From contig CALKHR010000148.1 in the NCBI GenBank assembly GCA_937988885.1, positions 1 to 64,000 on the forward strand: 64,000 bases of DNA. Reading direction: 5' to 3'. The notes below the pieces were generated by a model. That model worked only from the letters and a program-made list of their open reading frames with translations. It did no database searches and was not told the DNA's origin. This document shows, one piece after another, positions 55,087-63,963 of the stretch. A program made the translations under genes and the position numbers. How positions within the stretch are numbered: the stretch's first letter is position 1; each line of letters begins with the position of its first letter. Source of the stretch: an uncultured Roseiflexaceae bacterium (GTDB taxonomy: Bacteria > Chloroflexota > Chloroflexia > Chloroflexales > Roseiflexaceae).

Positions 55087-56340
55087 TTATTGTTGGGCGA
55101 GCAGTGTCCCTGCGTACCAACCGGAGGTGATCGCTAACCCGCTGTAGCAGCGGGCGCGGATCGGGTCAAAATTGGCGATCGTCGAGCCTGCCACCGCCAC
55201 ATTGTGGTAGATCGGCTGATCGTTGGCGTCCAACGGGCGCAACTGCGCATCCGTCGCCACGGCGACCTGGAAGATCGGATGGCCGCCCTCGGCGAAATAG
55301 CGCCCGTGGAACCAGCCACCGCGCGAATCGGGGGCGCGCAGCGGCAGGTCGAGCGCTGTCTCCCACACGGCTCCAGTGTGGTCGGTGCGGATACCGCCAC
55401 CCGCGACGCCGCCGGTTGCCAGCAAGAACGCGTTAGCGCGATGTTCCTGTTCGCGGGCGGCTGCTGCGGTGAACACAGCGCGAAGTTGCTTCCCTTCGCT
55501 CTCGCCGCGCAGCACCTCCGCCCCGATCTGCAACCTCCCACCCGCCTGCTGGATGGCCCGCCGAAAGATTCGGTACAATCGGATGCCCGGCACCGAGGGC
55601 GGCAGCGTGGGGATCTCGAACACCTGCGCCCCGCTCAGATGCTGCAACTCGCGCACCACGCCGACCGGGTCCTTCAAGCCCAAGACGGCGGGCAGGCCAA
55701 TGCGGGTCGCCTCGCCTTTCATCAGGCGCAGTTGGCGGCCAATCTCTTCGCGGAAGGCGGCATCATCGAACAGTTGCGCAAAAACGCGGCTATCGAAAGA
55801 AAGTTTTCGTTTGATCGGCGGCAAGTGCAGGTACACACCGCGTGCCGGAATGCCCTGGGCCGAGAGGTTCGCGGCGACCAGTGGCGGGAAGAAATCGCCC
55901 AACTCGCGGAAGCCCGCGATCAGCGTGATGCGGCCATCGTCCTTGGCGTGGCTCATATCGCCGCCGATCATCGTGGTGGGCACCAGGGCGGCGGGGCGCA
56001 AGGCTCCCAACGCGGTGGGCAGCAGCAAGTTCCGCTCGATACTGCCGACGTACGGGTAGTGGGCGTCGGCCATCAACGCCCGAAAACGCTCGAGCGCGTT
56101 GCTGATCCCTTCCAACCCGATCTTGGCGAACGGATGCGAGGGTTGTTTGGCGATCAACTCGGCGATTTCGGCGCGTGGGCTTGCCGCAGCATGTTTGCCC
56201 CATATATCGATGGTGCCGCTCGTCCAATGTGTCGCGCCTAGCCCCTTTGCCAGTAGCAGCGGCGCTCGTCCGGCCTCAGCGAGCGTCAGCGCGCCCATCA
56301 ACCCAGCCAAGCCCGCCCCGATCACAATTGTGTCGCGCAT
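55087..56340 (-). CDS. glpB: Anaerobic glycerol-3-phosphate dehydrogenase subunit B
   Basis: The 417-residue flavoprotein begins MRDTIVIGAGLAGLMGALTL (FAD-binding GxGxxG), with the GlpB-type SGTIDIWG stretch. C-terminal motifs are LLATGGVAGGG and an FxxGGHPI-like segment (GRYFAEGGHPIFQVAVAT). In GlpABC the B subunit links the catalytic GlpA subunit to the iron-sulfur GlpC, which docks to the membrane and passes electrons to menaquinone. It lies 42 nt downstream of glpA in the same operon, but glpC does not follow: the next gene is the PGRP exoprotein. So either glpC is elsewhere or another acceptor is used. Confidence 0.88.
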   Translation of the reverse strand: MRDTIVIGAGLAGLMGALTLAEAGRAPLLLAKGLGATHWTSGTIDIWGKHAAASPRAEIAELIAKQPSHPFAKIGLEGISNALERFRALMADAHYPYVGSIERNLLLPTALGALRPAALVPTTMIGGDMSHAKDDGRITLIAGFRELGDFFPPLVAANLSAQGIPARGVYLHLPPIKRKLSFDSRVFAQLFDDAAFREEIGRQLRLMKGEATRIGLPAVLGLKDPVGVVRELQHLSGAQVFEIPTLPPSVPGIRLYRIFRRAIQQAGGRLQIGAEVLRGESEGKQLRAVFTAAAAREQEHRANAFLLATGGVAGGGIRTDHTGAVWETALDLPLRAPDSRGGWFHGRYFAEGGHPIFQVAVATDAQLRPLDANDQPIYHNVAVAGSTIANFDPIRARCYSGLAITSGWYAGTLLAQQ

Positions 56341-56382
56341 ACTGCACCTATAACTGTTTTTGCCATTCGGCTAGCCCAACTC

Positions 56383-58080
56383 TTACGATGCGTGATACTC
56401 GGTTGCGATGGAGGGATGGTCGGTGACTAAGGAGTCAGCGGGTTGCTGTCCTTCATCGTGCGGCAGCAGATCGACACCGAGCGTATCGAGGAAGATCAGT
56501 TCATCGAGGCGCGTCTGTCGCAACTGGTCGCCCCAGGTGATCGCCGTCAAGCCCTTCCAGCGCTCCTGCAAGAAGTGTCGCAGCAGCGCGCCCGAGTTCG
56601 CCAGTGCTAGCACGTCACCCACCGCGCTATTGTTGGCCTGCGGAGGCGCAACCTCGTTCCACAGCGCCACAGCGCGATACGTGCAGAAGCCGCCCTGACA
56701 CGGCCCCATGCCCAAGCGCGTCTCGCGGCGCAGGTCGTCGAGGTTGGCGGCGTGCCCCTCGGTGATCGCCGTCACAACCCGTTCCCGGGTCACCAGTTCG
56801 CACTCGCAGATCAGCTCGCCGTAGGTGTCGGCGGCCTCCACGCGGGCCAGCGGTTGGCCCATCCAGAAGTACGTTGGCGCACGGGGGTCGCGCTCCAAGC
56901 GTCGTGATGCCGAGTCACGGGCGCTGGCGATCTCTGGGAGCGGCTCCAAGTGTGTGCGGCAGGGTGCGCTGACACCAAGCTTAGCAGCGACCGCATCGGT
57001 GGCTTCCTCTGCCATGAGGCGGTAGGTCGTCCACTTGCCGCCCACGATGCTGATCAGCCCGGCCACACCATCGCGCTGCTCGTGGTCGAGCAGTTTGTAG
57101 GTGCGCGAAATATCGCGGTCGCTCGCGACATCGTGGTCTTTGTAGAGCGGTCGCACGCCTGCCCAAGCCCGCAGCACACGCGCCTTGCTGATGCCCGGCA
57201 CCAGCCATTCGCCCTCCTCCAGCATCTGAGCCACTTCCTCCTGCGTGATGCCGTAGACATCCGGGTCGGGCACGTGGACATCGGTGGTGCCGATCACCGC
57301 CACCGTGCGGATCGGCACGATGATGTCGCCATCGGCGGGCATCTTGCAGCGGTTCACCACGGTATTCAGCACGCGATGATTCATCGCTATCATCGTGCCT
57401 TTGCCGGGCACCACCGTCACCTTCACATTCGCCAGTTCGGCGATCTTGCCCGCCCAGGCGCCAGCGGCGTTCACCACGTAGGCGGCGTGGATATGCACAT
57501 CCTCGCCGGTGCGCAGATCCTCGCAGATCGCGCCTTGGACGCGCTGCTGCTCCACGATCAGCGACTTGACATAGTGGTAGGTGAAGACTTGGGCGCCCCG
57601 TTGGCGGGCATCTTCGGCGTGGCAGCGGGCCGCCAAGAACGAATCGGCGGCCGCATCGCACACCGTGAACACGCGGCTGATACGGGGGTTCAGCAGTGGC
57701 TCGCGGCGCAACGCCTCGCGCACGCTGATCTCATCGACGGGCACCTCGGTGGCGTGGCAGGCCGCTACGAAGCGCTCAGCGTAGGCTTCATCGTCGGCGG
57801 GCGTCACCACAAAGAAACCGCCAGTATCTTCGATGCAGCCCGGCATGATCTTGCGCAGAATTTCGTTCTCGCGGGCGCATTCCGTGGCCGATTGTGGGTC
57901 CTTCACCACGTAGCGCCCGCCGCTGTGCAGCAGGCCGTGGTAGCGGCCACTGGTGCCGTGTGTGAGATCGCCTTTTTCCACCAACACAGCCCGAATGCCG
58001 CGCATTGAGAGATCGCGAAGCACGCCTAGGCCGGTTGCACCGCCGCCGATCACCAGCACATCGGTTGTGATTTGTCGCAT
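56383..58080 (-). CDS. glpA: Anaerobic glycerol-3-phosphate dehydrogenase subunit A
   Basis: The 565-residue product has the FAD motif TDVLVIGGGATGLGVLRDLS, the family signature GTSGRYHGLLHSGGRYVVKD, and the DAO-domain sequence GTTDVHVPDPD with VRPLYKD. A C-terminal BFD-like [2Fe-2S] domain has LICECELVT and GPCQGGFC, giving four Cys (two CxC/CxxxxC pairs). The enzyme oxidises glycerol-3-phosphate to dihydroxyacetone phosphate. It starts at ATG 58080 with GAGG upstream, 20 nt after the J-domain-like gene. Residues after the Fe-S domain (about 480-565) extend beyond the E. coli protein in a manner often seen in this group; I did not align them. Confidence 0.9.
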   Translation of the reverse strand: MRQITTDVLVIGGGATGLGVLRDLSMRGIRAVLVEKGDLTHGTSGRYHGLLHSGGRYVVKDPQSATECARENEILRKIMPGCIEDTGGFFVVTPADDEAYAERFVAACHATEVPVDEISVREALRREPLLNPRISRVFTVCDAAADSFLAARCHAEDARQRGAQVFTYHYVKSLIVEQQRVQGAICEDLRTGEDVHIHAAYVVNAAGAWAGKIAELANVKVTVVPGKGTMIAMNHRVLNTVVNRCKMPADGDIIVPIRTVAVIGTTDVHVPDPDVYGITQEEVAQMLEEGEWLVPGISKARVLRAWAGVRPLYKDHDVASDRDISRTYKLLDHEQRDGVAGLISIVGGKWTTYRLMAEEATDAVAAKLGVSAPCRTHLEPLPEIASARDSASRRLERDPRAPTYFWMGQPLARVEAADTYGELICECELVTRERVVTAITEGHAANLDDLRRETRLGMGPCQGGFCTYRAVALWNEVAPPQANNSAVGDVLALANSGALLRHFLQERWKGLTAITWGDQLRQTRLDELIFLDTLGVDLLPHDEGQQPADSLVTDHPSIATEYHAS

Positions 58081-58100
58081 AACGAATCCTCAATTTCAGC

Positions 58101-58505
58101 TCACTCATCGAGCGGATCGAGGGTGGCGTTCCACAGCTTCATACGCTCGACATCGCCGCCTGAATCGGGGTGATACAGGCGCGCCATCGCCTTGCGAATC
58201 GCGTTCACTTCCTCGGGGGTGGGAGTTATATCGCCAAATGTGATGTTGGCGCGATGGCCTTCGGCACGCGCTTGCCACACATTGCGCTCACTTGTGAGCA
58301 ATGTGTTTTGCCGTTTCGCCTCCACCAGATTCGCAACGGTGAGTTTGTAGGCCCGTGTAATCTCGGCGTGACGAGCTTGTTCTTTGCTGAGTTGCCGCCT
58401 GAGGCCGCGAATCGTCTTTTGGATCTCGCTTAGGTCTTGTTGTTCCCACAACGATTCTTCGTCAGAGAGTAGGGATTGTGAGCGGTTCGACCGAAAATCA
58501 CTCAT
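58101..58505 (-). CDS. Coiled-coil protein with C-terminal J-domain-like segment
   Basis: The 134-residue protein starts at ATG 58505 with GGGAG upstream. An Asp/Ser-rich N-terminus leads to a predicted coiled coil (about 25-85: IQKTIRGLRRQLSKEQARHA, then NLVEAKRQNTLLTSERNVWQ). A C-terminal segment PTPEEVNAIRKAMARLYHPD carries the HPD tripeptide of J domains with helix II before it and GGDVERMKLWN after it. DnaJ-like proteins stimulate Hsp70 ATPase; a truncated J domain fused to a coiled coil could target DnaK to a partner. It precedes glpA by 20 nt, probably in the same transcript. Confidence 0.7.
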   Translation of the reverse strand: MSDFRSNRSQSLLSDEESLWEQQDLSEIQKTIRGLRRQLSKEQARHAEITRAYKLTVANLVEAKRQNTLLTSERNVWQARAEGHRANITFGDITPTPEEVNAIRKAMARLYHPDSGGDVERMKLWNATLDPLDE

Positions 58506-58589
58506 ACTGTTCTCCCGAAACATGTGGGGAAGGCTCCAAAGCGCGATGGTAGTATACCGCTAATAAGGCTGCGCCGCCACTCTTTTGGG

Positions 58590-58826
58590 CTATGTTGCGG
58601 GTGCGAGTTCTGGCGATACTGGCTGTTGCTCGGCGGTAGCGGGTTCGGGTTCTGCGTGTTGAAGCGGTTGCGGTGCGTAAAGCTCGATATAGCCACAAGC
58701 AGTGCAGACCTGCGCCACAATCGGTTGAGGATCGGTGCTGAGCGTGCCCGCCAGCAAAACCTCGCCTGCCGCAGTTTGCAATGCGCTGGTGCGCGTCTCG
58801 TTATCGCATTTTGGGCAATTGATCAT
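58590..58826 (-). CDS. Small zinc-ribbon protein
   Basis: The 78-residue product begins MINCPKCDNETRTSALQTAA, and a second pair CTACGY lies about 40 residues on. The two CxxC pairs form a zinc ribbon. The C-terminal 25 residues are Pro/Ala/Glu-rich (PEPATAEQQPVSPELAPAT). GAGGGG precedes the ATG at 58826. Such small ribbons are common in Chloroflexota; the function is unknown, perhaps nucleic acid or protein binding. It may be the first gene of a transcript with the J-domain-like and glp genes, 84 nt apart. Confidence 0.75.
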   Translation of the reverse strand: MINCPKCDNETRTSALQTAAGEVLLAGTLSTDPQPIVAQVCTACGYIELYAPQPLQHAEPEPATAEQQPVSPELAPAT

Positions 58827-59249
58827 CGGTTTCCCCTCTTGTCAATGCGTATTGTCGAACATCGCCCTTTATTCTGCAAGAAACGCGCCAAGTTGCTCTC
58901 TCCTCAGGGCCTCGTCTACCAGTAGACGATGCTTCCTCATCATCAAAAGTTAAAACAAACATAAGACGATACGAATGATGAACGAAAGTGTTCTAGCCTG
59001 TTCTGTAGTACTACCGTAGTTTTTTATGGAGTCTATATGTTTGTTGAGAGTTCTGCTACAGTCTGTAAAAGAGTCATCGGGAGAGAAATAGAAAAGTAAA
59101 ACATTTATCAAGAATGAAACGATGCCCATTTCCGATCTTGGATATCTGTAGTACGCATATTTTCCTATATCTGCATGTAAAAACATTGTAGATGTCGAAA
59201 CCTGATATAATGCGTTCACCGCTTAAATATTTCAGTTAAGAGGCGCATC
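58827..59249. other. Gap between zinc-ribbon and receiver genes
   Basis: 423 nt, AT-rich; the only recognisable element is the receiver promoter at 59203-59211. Confidence 0.4.
59203..59211 (+). promoter_or_regulatory. Extended -10 promoter of the receiver gene
   Basis: TGA-TATAAT (59203-59211), a consensus extended -10, 38 nt before the start codon. Confidence 0.6.
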
Positions 59250-59609
59250 ATGAGCATGCCACGTATTCTAATTGTAGAAGATGAAAATGATGTGCGCGAT
59301 TTTTTGGTACGTGCGCTTCGTCGGATTATCCCTAAGGCCCGAGTAACCGCAGTTGAGAACGGCGCGTTGGCTTTGGAACGCTTTAAAGAGCAGCCCTACA
59401 ATTTGATCCTCACCGATCAACGCATGCCAGTCATGCGTGGTATCGATATGCTGCGCACGCTCCGTAGTTGGGGCGAGGCTGTGCCGATAGTGTTCATCAC
59501 TGCTGATGTGATCGCTGAAGAACAGGCTATGATGGCGGGTGCGAATGCTGTGTATTTCAAGCCTGTGAGTATGAGCCAGATCCGCGAGATTGTTCAGAAT
59601 TGGCTGTGA
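59250..59609 (+). CDS. Stand-alone response regulator receiver protein
   Basis: This 119-residue receiver has an acidic pocket in ILIVEDENDVRDFL, the phospho-acceptor Asp in LILTDQRMPVMRGIDML, Thr in VFITADV and Lys in YFKPVSM. There is no output domain. The DQRMP pattern is typical of the receivers found in two-component hybrid proteins and c-di-GMP regulators. It starts at ATG 59250 with AAGAGG upstream and an extended -10 promoter. No kinase gene is adjacent; the following serpin gene, about 200 nt away, is unlikely to be functionally linked. Confidence 0.92.
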   Translation: MSMPRILIVEDENDVRDFLVRALRRIIPKARVTAVENGALALERFKEQPYNLILTDQRMPVMRGIDMLRTLRSWGEAVPIVFITADVIAEEQAMMAGANAVYFKPVSMSQIREIVQNWL

Positions 59610-59810
59610 TCTCCGCATAAATTGCCTCGGCTATACCCATCACCGCGCTGCAAAATCCTCCTAATTCAAACCGATTGCCTCTGCAAAGGTGCGCTTCGTT
59701 AGCGAGGGTGCTTGCCTCTTTTTGCCTTAAACGGCGCGAGGAACTTCCCTTATCCGCGCAACGTCTTAGGTTGAGAATGCACAATCTCATGACGATACAG
59801 AGAGGCGATA

Positions 59811-61097
59811 ATGCACACCCTATCGCGGCGCCATTTTTTAATCGGGGCGGGTCTGATGACGTTGAGCGGTATGCTTATGAATTGTGGTATTGGTCAGCGC
59901 TCCGTCGCACTCGCCGAAGCACGTTCCTCCTTAGCTCGCCAATCGGTCCCGCTGCCCGAGGGTAGCGATTTGGATAGTTTTATCATAGGTCGCACCTGGT
60001 TCGCCTTCGATTCCTTCCAACAGTTGCGGGGAAGTGGCAACCTGTTCTTCTCGCCCTACAGCATTATGCAGGCACTGTTGATGGTGATGGCGGGCGCGGA
60101 GGGCGAAACGCTCGCCGAGATCGCGCACGTGGTGCATGCCGATCGGATGCCCGATGCGATGCACGCCGCCGCCAACGCCCTCGATAAAACCTTGATGGAT
60201 CGGGCCACGCAGAAAGATGGCTTTAAGCTCTCGCTCGTGAATACGATGTGGGGCCAGCACGATTTCACGTTCCAGCCGATGTTCCTCGATACCTTGGCGC
60301 AGCACTACGGCACGGGCATACGCCTGATCGATTTCTCCGGCGCGCCCGAAACCGCACGTCAGACGATCAATGCCGAGATCGCCAAGCAGACCAACGATCT
60401 GATTCGCGATCTGTTGCCACCGCCCAGCATCACCAGCGACACCCGTTTCGTGTTGACGAACGCGATCTACTTCAATGCTAAGTGGCTTGTGCCTTTCCCC
60501 AAGGAGCGAACCGAGGATGGCACGTTCACCACTGCCGATAACCGCAGCGTCACCGTGCCGATGATGAGACAAGTGACGCGCAGTTATCAATACGCGAAAG
60601 GCCCAGACTATCAGGCGATCGAGTTGCCGTATATTGGCGATATGTCGCTTGTGGCGATCATGCCAGACGCGGGCCAGCTCGATGCCTTCGAGGCTAGTTT
60701 GGATGGCGATCGCTTCCAGGAGATCGTCAGCCGCCTGGCTTGGCAGGAGGTGCGGTTGACGATGCCGAAGTTCACCTTCACCTCCGATTCCATTAGCTTA
60801 AAGGAGATGCTGAGCGCTCTCGGCATGCCCAGTGCTTTCCTGCCCACGGCGAACTTCAGCGCGATGACCTCCCAAGCGCGCCTGATGTTGGGCGATGTGT
60901 ACCACAAGGCGATGGTGCGGCTCGATGAGGAGGGTACGGAGGCCGCTGCCGCCTCCGCCGCGATCGGGATGCCCACATCGGCCCCGATGGAGGAGCCGAT
61001 CGAGTTGGTGTTGGATCGCCCGTTTGTGTTCGCGATTCGCGACAACGTGAGCGGCGAAGTGCTGTTCCTTGGCCGATTGGCTGATCCAATTTCTTAG
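59811..61097 (+). CDS. Serpin (protease inhibitor I4), secreted or lipoprotein
   Basis: The 428-residue product begins MHTLSRRHFLIGAGLMTLSG, with a twin-arginine-like SRRHFLIG and then a possible lipobox ending in Cys25 (MLMNC). The serpin core follows: NLFFSPYSIMQALLMVMAGA, FVLTNAIYFNAKWLVPF, and the C-terminal strand FVFAIRDNVSGEVLFLGRL. The reactive-centre hinge EEGTEAAAASAA has the small residues and Thr at P14 expected for inhibitory members. Counting from the hinge puts P1 at Thr in MPTSAP, pointing to elastase- or subtilisin-like targets (inference). Bacterial serpins probably protect the cell surface from proteases. SD AGAGAGG precedes ATG 59811. Confidence 0.92.
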   Translation: MHTLSRRHFLIGAGLMTLSGMLMNCGIGQRSVALAEARSSLARQSVPLPEGSDLDSFIIGRTWFAFDSFQQLRGSGNLFFSPYSIMQALLMVMAGAEGETLAEIAHVVHADRMPDAMHAAANALDKTLMDRATQKDGFKLSLVNTMWGQHDFTFQPMFLDTLAQHYGTGIRLIDFSGAPETARQTINAEIAKQTNDLIRDLLPPPSITSDTRFVLTNAIYFNAKWLVPFPKERTEDGTFTTADNRSVTVPMMRQVTRSYQYAKGPDYQAIELPYIGDMSLVAIMPDAGQLDAFEASLDGDRFQEIVSRLAWQEVRLTMPKFTFTSDSISLKEMLSALGMPSAFLPTANFSAMTSQARLMLGDVYHKAMVRLDEEGTEAAAASAAIGMPTSAPMEEPIELVLDRPFVFAIRDNVSGEVLFLGRLADPIS

Positions 61098-61257
61098 GAT
61101 CTGCCTTGGCTAGCGGGTAGGCGGGCGCGGTGGGCTTGGTGAGCTATTGCTTTACAAAAGCCCAGCGCTCGGGTACAATGACCCGCCAGCCAGGTATTTT
61201 ATGAGGCAGATGAAGGACGCCCTAGGCAGCTTGTTTGCGCCTGGCATCGAGGTCGCT

Positions 61258-62313
61258 GTGAAGTTGATCGTTCAGATCCCGGTACTCAACGAGGCCGACA
61301 CAATTGCCGCTGTGCTTGCAGATATTCCGCGCAGCATCCCCGGTATCGATTCTGTTGAGGTGCTTATCATCGATGATGGCTGCACCGACGATACGATCAT
61401 GATCGCGCTCCAAAACGGTGCCGATCATGTCGTGCGGCACACCAGCCGTAAAGGCTTAGCAACAGCTTTCCAAACCGGCATTGATACAGCGCTCCGTTTA
61501 GGGGCCGATATTATTGTCAACACCGATGGTGATCATCAGTATCCCGGCAGCCAGATCGGGCCGCTGATCGCGCCGATCCTTGCGGGCCAGGCCGATTATG
61601 TGATCGGCGATCGCCAGATCGATAGCATCGCGCATTTCTCGCCGCTTAAGAAGCGCTTGCAGGCGTTTGGCAGCGGCGTGGTGCGTTGGGCCTCCGATAC
61701 TCAAGTCTCCGATGCCGTGAGCGGCTTCCGCGCGCTCTCCCGTGAGGCGGCACTGCGAACATTTGTCACTAGTGAGTTCTCGTATACGGTCGAGAATCTC
61801 ATTCAGGTTGGCAAGAAACGCTTGACAATCACCACGATCCCGATCCAGATTAATTACGTTCAGCGTCCCTCGAAACTGCATCGAGGCAATTTCGATTTTG
61901 TCAAACGACAAGCCGCGACGATTGTGCGCACCTACGCGACCTACGAGCCGCTCAAGACCTTCTCGTACTTGGCGTTGCCGTTCTTGCTTGTGGGCATCCT
62001 GCTCTTGGGGCGCGCGGTGTACGTCTACATCGCCCGCAACTTCGGCTTGGTGGCCAGCAACGATCAGGCATTGTTGGGTGGCGGCGTGGCGCTGATCATC
62101 GGCTTTTTGATCTTTATCTTTGGCATCGTGTCCGATCGTATCGGCGGCGTGCGGCGCGTCTCCGAAGAGGTGTTGTACCGCATTCGCGCTCACGAGGTGG
62201 CATCCGAGGAGTGGCGGCGCGCTATGACTGCTCGCGTCGAACGGCTCGAACAGGCGTTGCACGACAATAGCCTCGCCCTCGATCACGATGACCAAGCCCA
62301 TCATCAACGTTAA
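61258..62313 (+). CDS. Family 2 glycosyltransferase, membrane-anchored
   Basis: From the GTG at 61258 the protein is 351 residues and starts VKLIVQIPVLNEADTIAAVL, the typical GT2 N-terminus; GAGG lies five bases upstream. An ATG at 61201 would add 19 residues with no family similarity. The GT-A domain has IIDDGCTDDT and the DxD-like VNTDGDHQYPG, then VSGFRALSREAAL. Two C-terminal helices (about 250-320) anchor it, and a short coiled coil ends the protein. Relatives transfer sugars to dolichyl or undecaprenyl phosphate. The substrate is not known. Confidence 0.88.
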   Translation: MKLIVQIPVLNEADTIAAVLADIPRSIPGIDSVEVLIIDDGCTDDTIMIALQNGADHVVRHTSRKGLATAFQTGIDTALRLGADIIVNTDGDHQYPGSQIGPLIAPILAGQADYVIGDRQIDSIAHFSPLKKRLQAFGSGVVRWASDTQVSDAVSGFRALSREAALRTFVTSEFSYTVENLIQVGKKRLTITTIPIQINYVQRPSKLHRGNFDFVKRQAATIVRTYATYEPLKTFSYLALPFLLVGILLLGRAVYVYIARNFGLVASNDQALLGGGVALIIGFLIFIFGIVSDRIGGVRRVSEEVLYRIRAHEVASEEWRRAMTARVERLEQALHDNSLALDHDDQAHHQR

Positions 62314-62388
62314 CGGTGCCTTGGCTACCCCGCGTTTTCCCCTTTGATCCGGGTGAATGCCTTTCCCTGATTGTACGTTTTAAGAGAG

Positions 62389-62417
62389 AACGATCGGCGG
62401 CTCTGCTGTCGATCGTT
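62389..62417 (+). terminator. Terminator after the glycosyltransferase gene
   Basis: AACGATCG (62389-62396) pairs with CGATCGTT (62410-62417), followed by TTGG. It lies in the 334-nt gap before the SDR gene, where no other element is seen. Confidence 0.6.
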
Positions 62418-62647
62418 TTGGCGAAGGAGCCTCGGCAAGCGGTTCGAGCTCGTTTCAGCGCTCTTGAACCGCTTGTTGATGTTCATACCACATTTCGTAC
62501 GTATACAAGCGGTACATCGGCTGAACAGCCTTCCGATCGCGTACAGGAGCGAGTAGCTTGCTGGTGCAGGCGAAATAGCTCTGCGTGGCTGTGACGTTCA
62601 AGGGACTTGGGATTCTGGTTGATCACCATCACGACAAGGAAAAAACA

Positions 62648-63415
62648 ATGACGAAAGAACCATGGTCGTTAGTTGGCAAAACCGCTCTGGTGACTGGTGG
62701 CAACACTGGAATTGGGCGTGCGATTGCGCTGGAGTTGGCGCGTGCTGGCGCCGATGTGGCGATTACCACGTTTAGTAACAACACCACCGAGACCACCGAC
62801 GAAATTCGGGCGATGGGCCGCAATACGGCGCAGTTCCAGTTGGATGCTACCAAGAGCGATCAGGTGAACGCAGTGATCCCGCAGGTGGCCGAGGCTTTGG
62901 GCGGGCGCATCGATATTCTGGTGAACAACGCTGGGCACTTGGTGGGCCGCGTGTTGGTGCACGAAATGTCCGACGAGCACTGGTACAAGGTGATCGATGT
63001 GAACGTCTCCAGCGCCTTCTTCTGCACGCGGGCCACGTTGCCGTTTATGACGGGCGGTTGGGGTCGGATCGTGAATATGTCGTCGTTGGCGGGGCGCAAC
63101 GGTGCTGGCCCTGGCGCGGTGGCGTATGGCACGGCGAAGGCGGCGCTGCTGGGCTACACCCGCGGCTTGGCCAAGGAGCTCGCGCCGCGCGGCATCACCG
63201 TGAACGCGGTCGCTCCGGGCCTGATCCTCAACACGCCGTTCCACGAGAACTTCAACACCGAGGAGGGCCGACGCGCTGCCATCGCTGGTATTCCCCTGAA
63301 GCGTGGTGGCACCCCCGAGGAGGTCGCGACGGCGGTGCTGTTCCTGGCGTCGGATATGTCCAGCTTTATCACTGGCGAGATCACCGAGATCAACGGCGGC
63401 GCTTGGTTCGTCTAA
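62648..63415 (+). CDS. SDR family oxidoreductase (FabG-like)
   Basis: The 255-residue classical SDR starts MTKEPWSLVGKTALVTGGNT at ATG 62648 with AAGGAA nearby. It has the NAD(P) motif TGGNTGIGRAIALEL, NNAG (LVNNAGHL), the catalytic Ser in NMSSLAGRNG, the YGTAK Tyr-Lys pair (AYGTAKAALLGY), and the C-terminal ITEINGGAWF. Its substrate is unknown; the pattern resembles 3-oxoacyl-ACP reductases and glucose dehydrogenases of the family. It stands alone, ends in a strong terminator, and converges with the Doc-like gene. Confidence 0.93.
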   Translation: MTKEPWSLVGKTALVTGGNTGIGRAIALELARAGADVAITTFSNNTTETTDEIRAMGRNTAQFQLDATKSDQVNAVIPQVAEALGGRIDILVNNAGHLVGRVLVHEMSDEHWYKVIDVNVSSAFFCTRATLPFMTGGWGRIVNMSSLAGRNGAGPGAVAYGTAKAALLGYTRGLAKELAPRGITVNAVAPGLILNTPFHENFNTEEGRRAAIAGIPLKRGGTPEEVATAVLFLASDMSSFITGEITEINGGAWFV

Positions 63416-63439
63416 TCTCTCGCACGTTTGCGACGAGCG

Positions 63440-63473
63440 AAACCCCAACCTGTTGTGGTACAGGTTGGGGTTT
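63440..63473. terminator. Bidirectional terminator between SDR and Doc-like genes
   Basis: AAACCCCAACCTG (63440-63452) and CAGGTTGGGGTTT (63461-63473) form a perfect 13-bp stem followed by TGTTT. Confidence 0.88.
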
Positions 63474-63496
63474 TGTTTATGGGGCTTCCTTGCGCA

Positions 63497-63901
63497 CTAA
63501 TCGCTCATCTCAACCTTTTGGAGGGTGTTGTCGCGCAGCCATTGCTCGATGCCGTTGCGGTCGAGCTCGGCGTAGCTCACCGCTCGGATCAACCAGAGCA
63601 ATTCGGGGCTACCGATCTCCTCGCGCAAGGTCACGCCGTTGATCTCAAGGAATCGCAACATCGCCAGCAGCGCGGTGCCCTCGTTGTTGCTAATGAACGG
63701 ACGCTGATTCAGCAGTAGGAACGTCTGGATCGCCGCTTTGCTAAAAATATCGGGGTACAACTCTGTGTGGAAGAGCACTTGGTGTGGCGCATCGAGCGCG
63801 TGCATCAGGCGGTCTTGGCTGGCGATCCCGAGCCGTCCACCGTACTGCATCACCACGAGTGTGTGAAGATCGAGCAGATCTTCTTTGGAAAGGTAGTTCA
63901 T
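63497..63901 (-). CDS. Doc/Fic-family protein with degenerate active site
   Basis: This 134-residue protein has the Doc layout: LDLHTLVVMQYGG near the start, then LGIASQDRLMHALDAPHQVL, and the Fic-loop helix at IFSKAAIQTFLLLNQRPF. The catalytic loop reads RPFISNNEGTA where active Doc/Fic proteins have H-x-F-x-(D/E)-G-N-(K/G)-R. The His, acidic residue, first Gly and final Arg are all replaced, so nucleotidyl- or phosphotransfer is unlikely. No Phd-like antitoxin gene is visible directly upstream, where another gene's end and a 60-nt gap lie. It may be a scaffold or a decayed toxin. Confidence 0.75.
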   Translation of the reverse strand: MNYLSKEDLLDLHTLVVMQYGGRLGIASQDRLMHALDAPHQVLFHTELYPDIFSKAAIQTFLLLNQRPFISNNEGTALLAMLRFLEINGVTLREEIGSPELLWLIRAVSYAELDRNGIEQWLRDNTLQKVEMSD

Positions 63902-63963
63902 AGCTGTTTTGCTGTGGCGTGCGGTGCGTGGGGAAGTGCATCCCGTACACCACAGAATAAGCC

